NCBI GenBank assembly: GCA_013054445.1 | Contig: JAAMPI010000488.1 | Location: forward strand, 1-35,395 | DNA length: 35,395 nt | Direction of reading: 5' to 3' | Source: Cudoniella acicularis | Lineage: Eukaryota > Ascomycota > Leotiomycetes > Helotiales > Helotiaceae | Part shown: positions 31,889 to 35,395 of the stretch, one piece after another | How the letters are laid out: each line of letters starts with the position of its first letter | Numbering within the stretch: position 1 is the first letter of the stretch | Notes under the pieces: generated by a model | Databases searched by the model: none | The model's input: the letters and a program-made list of their open reading frames with translations, nothing else | Told to the model about the DNA's origin: nothing | Translations under genes and position numbers: made by a program

Positions 31889-34000
31889 CTATTTCAGATA
31901 TCCACCAACCCGGATCATTCTAATCCGTTGATAAGTTTCTCCATCATCAGATCTCTCGAGAACAAGCGCAACCTCTTGATACCTCCAACTGCTAACAAGT
32001 ATGCACACGACCATCCTCCTTCGCAGGTGCTCGGGGAATTTATCTGCTGCCTCTGCCAATCCACCAATATCCGGCCTAGAGTCTTCTCAGTGGTCTTCGT
32101 ATTCAAGGACGCACCTCATCCAGTATTGACCTGCCCGATACTTCATCTTGGCCTCGATCACGGCCCCTCTCAGCTTGATAAATCCATAATCAACTCTACC
32201 GTACATACTCGCGTCAGAGACATAGAATTGTGCGTCAAGAATCTTGAGTTGACTATCTTCTTTGTATTCCTTGTTGCGAGTTCCATATGTGATAGCATGT
32301 GGTATAGAATCGTCGAGGAAGTGTAAAGAAGCCCAAGACCAAGTAGGGGCGCAAGCGGCCTCCGATCTACTTGTTTCCCCAAATTATGACTCTCATAACC
32401 AGAGTAAAGCTCGGGCAAGATCCTCCTTCCATAGTCCAGCAAGATATGTGATGTTAAATCGTTGGGCGAGACGACTGGCTAAACCTGAGAGAGCGGGTAA
32501 ACGATCCATCTCATATGAAAGTTTTAAGCAGGAATATTTCTCTACTATTTCCAACCAAAGGTCTGCAGATTGCTTAACAGTACTGCCGCTCCCAAGTAAA
32601 TCAAAGAAACGAGTTTTGATACGAGGGACAGGTGGTGGGAGTCTGTTGACATACCCGTAGGACGTGGGTGGGAACTGGGTTATTCCTCCGCATTCACAAC
32701 TGATACCAGATCTGCATTCAAATGCCATCTCCTCGTGATGAAAGAAGACTGTCCGCTGTGAAAGAAGACACTCTTGGTATATCCACGCCCTATCCAGAAG
32801 CGGAGGATCAACATTGTTGTCCGACGGGTTATAACTCACCCCGAGCATGTCTTCTCGACTCGGCAAGGATTCGACATCAAGGCCTACTAACTTTCCGTCG
32901 TAGGGACGGGAGATAGGGTCATTCTAATTTGCTTGAATCTCCGATACCTGCTCATGAGCGCTCTCCGGCTCGGGCCTCATGAACAACAACGCGGATTCCC
33001 CTCGAAGATGTATGTCTAACTTCAACGGCTCCGCTGGGCACTTTACACCACTATTTCTTTTATATCGGTATCTTTGCTTAAAAAATCCTGCTTGCGCGTC
33101 GGGCGCAGACGTCGCGGCGATATTTAAGTAAGATCCTACATATATAGCCGCCATCTTAGCAGATTCGCGTTGCCAATCCTCCTGATCATCTTGTATGATG
33201 CACAAAGAATCAATCAACAGATACTCGATACCTAGCGCTCTTGTAATTTCTATTGCATCCTGGAACGTTTTTGGCAGTCTTGACCATCGAATACCGCAGA
33301 GTCTATGATGCACTGTGGCTTTGGTAGTTTTGATACCAAATTTTGACTTGCCCCAGCAGTAGCTAAGTGTCATATACTCGGCCTCTTGTCCCTTTGACTC
33401 AAAGAGCCGGAGATCGGCGCCGTTACCTACGTACAGGACTCTGGCGGGTAGGCTGCTTGAAGAGCGAGCTGAACGGCATTTGTCGTGCAGTCCCTCGCAG
33501 TCACTCATCCATTTCTTCGAGAACTCGATGGCTGTACAGAGGTCCATATTGCTGGGAATAATGTGGGAAGCAGATCCAAATACAACAGAGGCGGCTGTTT
33601 GAACTAAGAGATCTTTAACCAGAAGGGGGGGAAGTCTGGGAGGGAAGGGAGGACCAATCACCCTGAGCATAAGCTGTAAATCGATAGAGACTGATTTCTT
33701 TTCTGTATACAGTGATCGAGGTACCATTTTTTTGGGTCTCACAGCTGAGTCGGTACAATCTCCCCCTTTCGTAGAAAGGAGCGCTTCCCCAGTCTGTGAT
33801 CATATATGACAGGTACATCTCCACTAGACCAGAAAGGATAGCACAGCAACGACAGCTGTTTGCTGATTGACAAAGCTTGATCAGGTCACACCGCCCCTGT
33901 AGCGATCTACATTGAACTGCCGCAGAGGAGATATATGAAGACGCATCTTTGTACGGGTGTTCTAGTGAAAAAGAGAAGTCTAATCGTCTGTCTAAGAAAG
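31889..34000 (-). pseudogene. HET domain pseudogene
   Basis: On the reverse strand the start reads a Cys-rich N-terminus (SLQGRCDLIKLCQSANSCRC, ITDWGSAPFYERGRLYRLSC). It shifts phase at a G7 run (33625-33631) and then stays in one phase to 31889. HET motifs are YMTLSYCWGKS, LPKTFQDAIEITRALGIEYL, LLIDSLCIIQDDQEDWQRES, MAAIYVGSYLNIAATSA, LLDRAWIYQECLLSQRTVFF, and the late APTWSWASL plus ALVLERSDDGETYQRIRMI. In-frame stops are TAG 32924, TGA 32393, TAA 32384 and TGA 32087, followed by a terminal TAG 31889. The first stop could be hidden in a 57-bp GT-AG intron, but the others have no such escape. No good start ATG is visible. It belongs to a different HET subtype from the two intact genes. Confidence 0.75.
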
Positions 34001-34590
34001 AGAGAAGTGCTCGAAGGAGCGAGTATTTAAGTACAAAAGCAAAGAAGCTAAGTCTGAAATAGAAGCCAGGTGACTATTACATATGAATCTTGACAAGATA
34101 GATGACCCTAGAGCTAGCCGGTTCTGTGAAAGTGTTGACATCGAGTCGCTATCAGTTGCAAAATTGAAGTTGAAGCTGCAGTGTTCAGTGGTAGCCTGTA
34201 CTCTTTCATCCATAGAAAGATAATAAACTGCTGAGGGTTTATCAAGACAATAAACTTGCGGCAACTTCGACAAGTTACTTTTTCTCGGCTCGATTGCCAA
34301 CACACGTGGCATGTGACTTATGCTGGGCGAGCCACTTAGGGAACGACTCAATCGACACCCCACCGGGTGTCTATGCCCTAGACCGCCGACCGTAAGTAGT
34401 TAGCGCGACAGGTCCTTGCGCGCACCTTCTCTTATTTTTTAGGGCAGCTATTCGCTATATTAATTTTTAAAAATTATATAATCGTACTCTCTACTCTTCT
34501 TTAAACATGTTCTAGTTATCCTATTATTTTTATCTTTTATAGTTACTTAGATATTAGTTATTTAAGATAGTATAAGTAATTATAGGGTAG
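34001..34590. other. Spacer upstream of the HET pseudogene
   Basis: Normal composition to about 34430, then AT-rich. A 123-codon reverse frame (33992-34363) is low in complexity (Ser/Leu-rich) and unlike a known domain; it is more likely chance. Confidence 0.45.
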
Positions 34591-34670
34591 CTAATTTCTA
34601 GGCGGCCCTTACTAAACTTCAGGCTATACCCGCCAATTTATAGGCGACCCTTATTAAATTTCAGGCTATA
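34591..34670. repeat. Two tandem copies of a ~38-bp unit, period 42 bp
   Basis: Copies 34591-34628 and 34633-34670 share TAGGCG(G/A)CCCTTA, (C/T)TAAA(C/T)TTCAGGCTATA. Four of the five differences are transitions. Confidence 0.7.
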
Positions 34671-35144
34671 TAATAGTATATAACCCTCCCTTTAATTATA
34701 TTTTAAATATAGGCATTATTAATCATTTAATAGTCGTACTGCTACCCACCTAGCTATAGCCCGGTTTAAATAGCATTAAAAGTCGCGAAAGGCATTTGTA
34801 TAAATATAATAGAAAGGCTAGGGTATCCGCTACGCTGCCACCAGAGCGCCCTGGCCCGTGCGCATCGATTCTCGCTTAATTATAGCCAATTAGAGAGCGG
34901 TATTCGCGTATCAAAAGCATCAATTCTCAACTTTGCCGGTGAAATATATCAAAACAACCCCTATTTTGACATAAGCAAACGTTATACTGCTTGCACCTAT
35001 ATATAGAGTCATGCCTCGAGCTCTCCCTGCCATGGTTAGCTACAATTTCAGCTAGTGCAACCCGTTTTCTAGGCCTGTCTACAAACCTCAGTCCCTTACA
35101 GCTCACACACCTCCCCTTTTTACCAAGCTTTACTTGCTCATGTG
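34671..35144. other. Spacer, possible transposon debris
   Basis: AT-rich to 34820, then a mixed stretch (34820-34920) and the tail of an 82-codon reverse frame with two CxxC pairs (CTACVRYN, CVSCKGLRF; 34927-35175) that overlaps the LTR-like sequence B. I do not call a gene. Confidence 0.4.
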
Positions 35145-35329
35145 TGTTATAGCGTACGCAAGCAGTACAAATCAAGTAGTACTCTCTGTTTCTTAGAATT
35201 ATCGACGAAGAAGAGAAGAAGCTAGATACAGGAAGGACTGTCGTCTTAAGGGAGCGCAGCTCCTAGACTAGTCCCAGAACAGACTAGCTCGGAACCTCCG
35301 AACATGTGACTCGCACCAGATCTGTCACA
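35145..35329 (-). repeat. LTR-like sequence B (inverted relative to A)
   Basis: On the reverse strand 185 bp begin TGTGACAGATC and end TATAACA. They carry the core CTTCTTCTCTTCTTCGTCGA (35185-35221, reverse strand), which matches sequence A at about 36 of 40 bases, with G/A and C/T differences. Outside the core the similarity is low. Confidence 0.4.
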
Positions 35330-35395
35330 ATGTGCTCCCACAGGCACCTAATCAGCTCCCTAGCTAATTCGTGATATTCTTCTCTTTAGGCAGAT

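Noticed and set aside
33992..34363. Reverse frame of 123 codons upstream of the HET pseudogene
   Set aside because: Ser/Leu-rich with no domain. It lies in the expected upstream region of the HET pseudogene and ends at its N-terminal sequence.
34927..35175. Reverse frame of 82 codons with two CxxC pairs, possible zinc ribbon
   Set aside because: It begins inside the LTR-like sequence B and has no further support. The Cys pairs alone do not make a gene call.
1..35395. tRNA or rRNA genes
   Set aside because: I saw no A/B-box plus cloverleaf pattern or rRNA core sequence, though a covariance search was not possible.

Overview
The window looks like nuclear DNA of a filamentous ascomycete (Pezizomycotina; I would guess Sordariomycetes, but the sequence does not settle the order). 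Two signs point there. There is a long tract with the signature of repeat-induced point mutation (RIP): CpA/TpG are scarce, TpA is abundant, and Gln and Trp codons have become TAG/TAA. There are also three genes of the fungus-specific HET (heterokaryon incompatibility) family.

Left part, about 1-24,260: a graveyard of RIP-mutated genes with no intact gene. Unusually, the relics I can recognise are ordinary cellular genes and not transposons. In order they are: the 3' half of a Dicer-like RNase III (1-1059, +); an F-box/LRR relic (1856-2973, +); a long acidic unknown frame (3332-4866, +); a second F-box relic (7476-8543, -); a membrane protein (9180-9965, -); a synaptobrevin-type R-SNARE (10330-10620, +); a BIR-like protein (11973-12680, -); a 14-helix-type MFS efflux pump (13165-14910, -); a secreted-type protein (15928-16800, +); a catalytic-domain-only HMG-CoA reductase (18045-19172, +); a third F-box relic (19775-20797, +); and two weak unknown frames. 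Several keep one uninterrupted reading phase for 340-580 codons, broken only by RIP-type stops, and four have ATA where ATG is expected. Four minisatellite arrays of the same 13-bp unit lie in the spacers.

Right part, about 24,260-35,395: normal base composition and an allorecognition-type island. A decayed protein-kinase-like gene sits at the border. Then comes a large HET gene (25727-28526, -) whose C-terminus, across a 64-bp intron, is a PITH domain (the proteasome-interacting domain of thioredoxin-like proteins). This HET-PITH fusion is the most interesting gene here. It is divergently paired, over a 1-kb spacer, with an intact single-exon HET gene (29561-31441, +). A third HET gene (31889-34000, -) is a pseudogene with a frameshift and internal stops. 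Two related LTR-like sequences in inverted orientation (23921-24095 and 35145-35329) bracket the island, and a 208-bp MITE-like element lies between HET genes two and three.

Functional reading: the intact genes concern non-self recognition. The left tract looks like a duplicated accessory, perhaps subtelomeric, gene block silenced by RIP. All product names rest on motif reading by eye; no searches were run.
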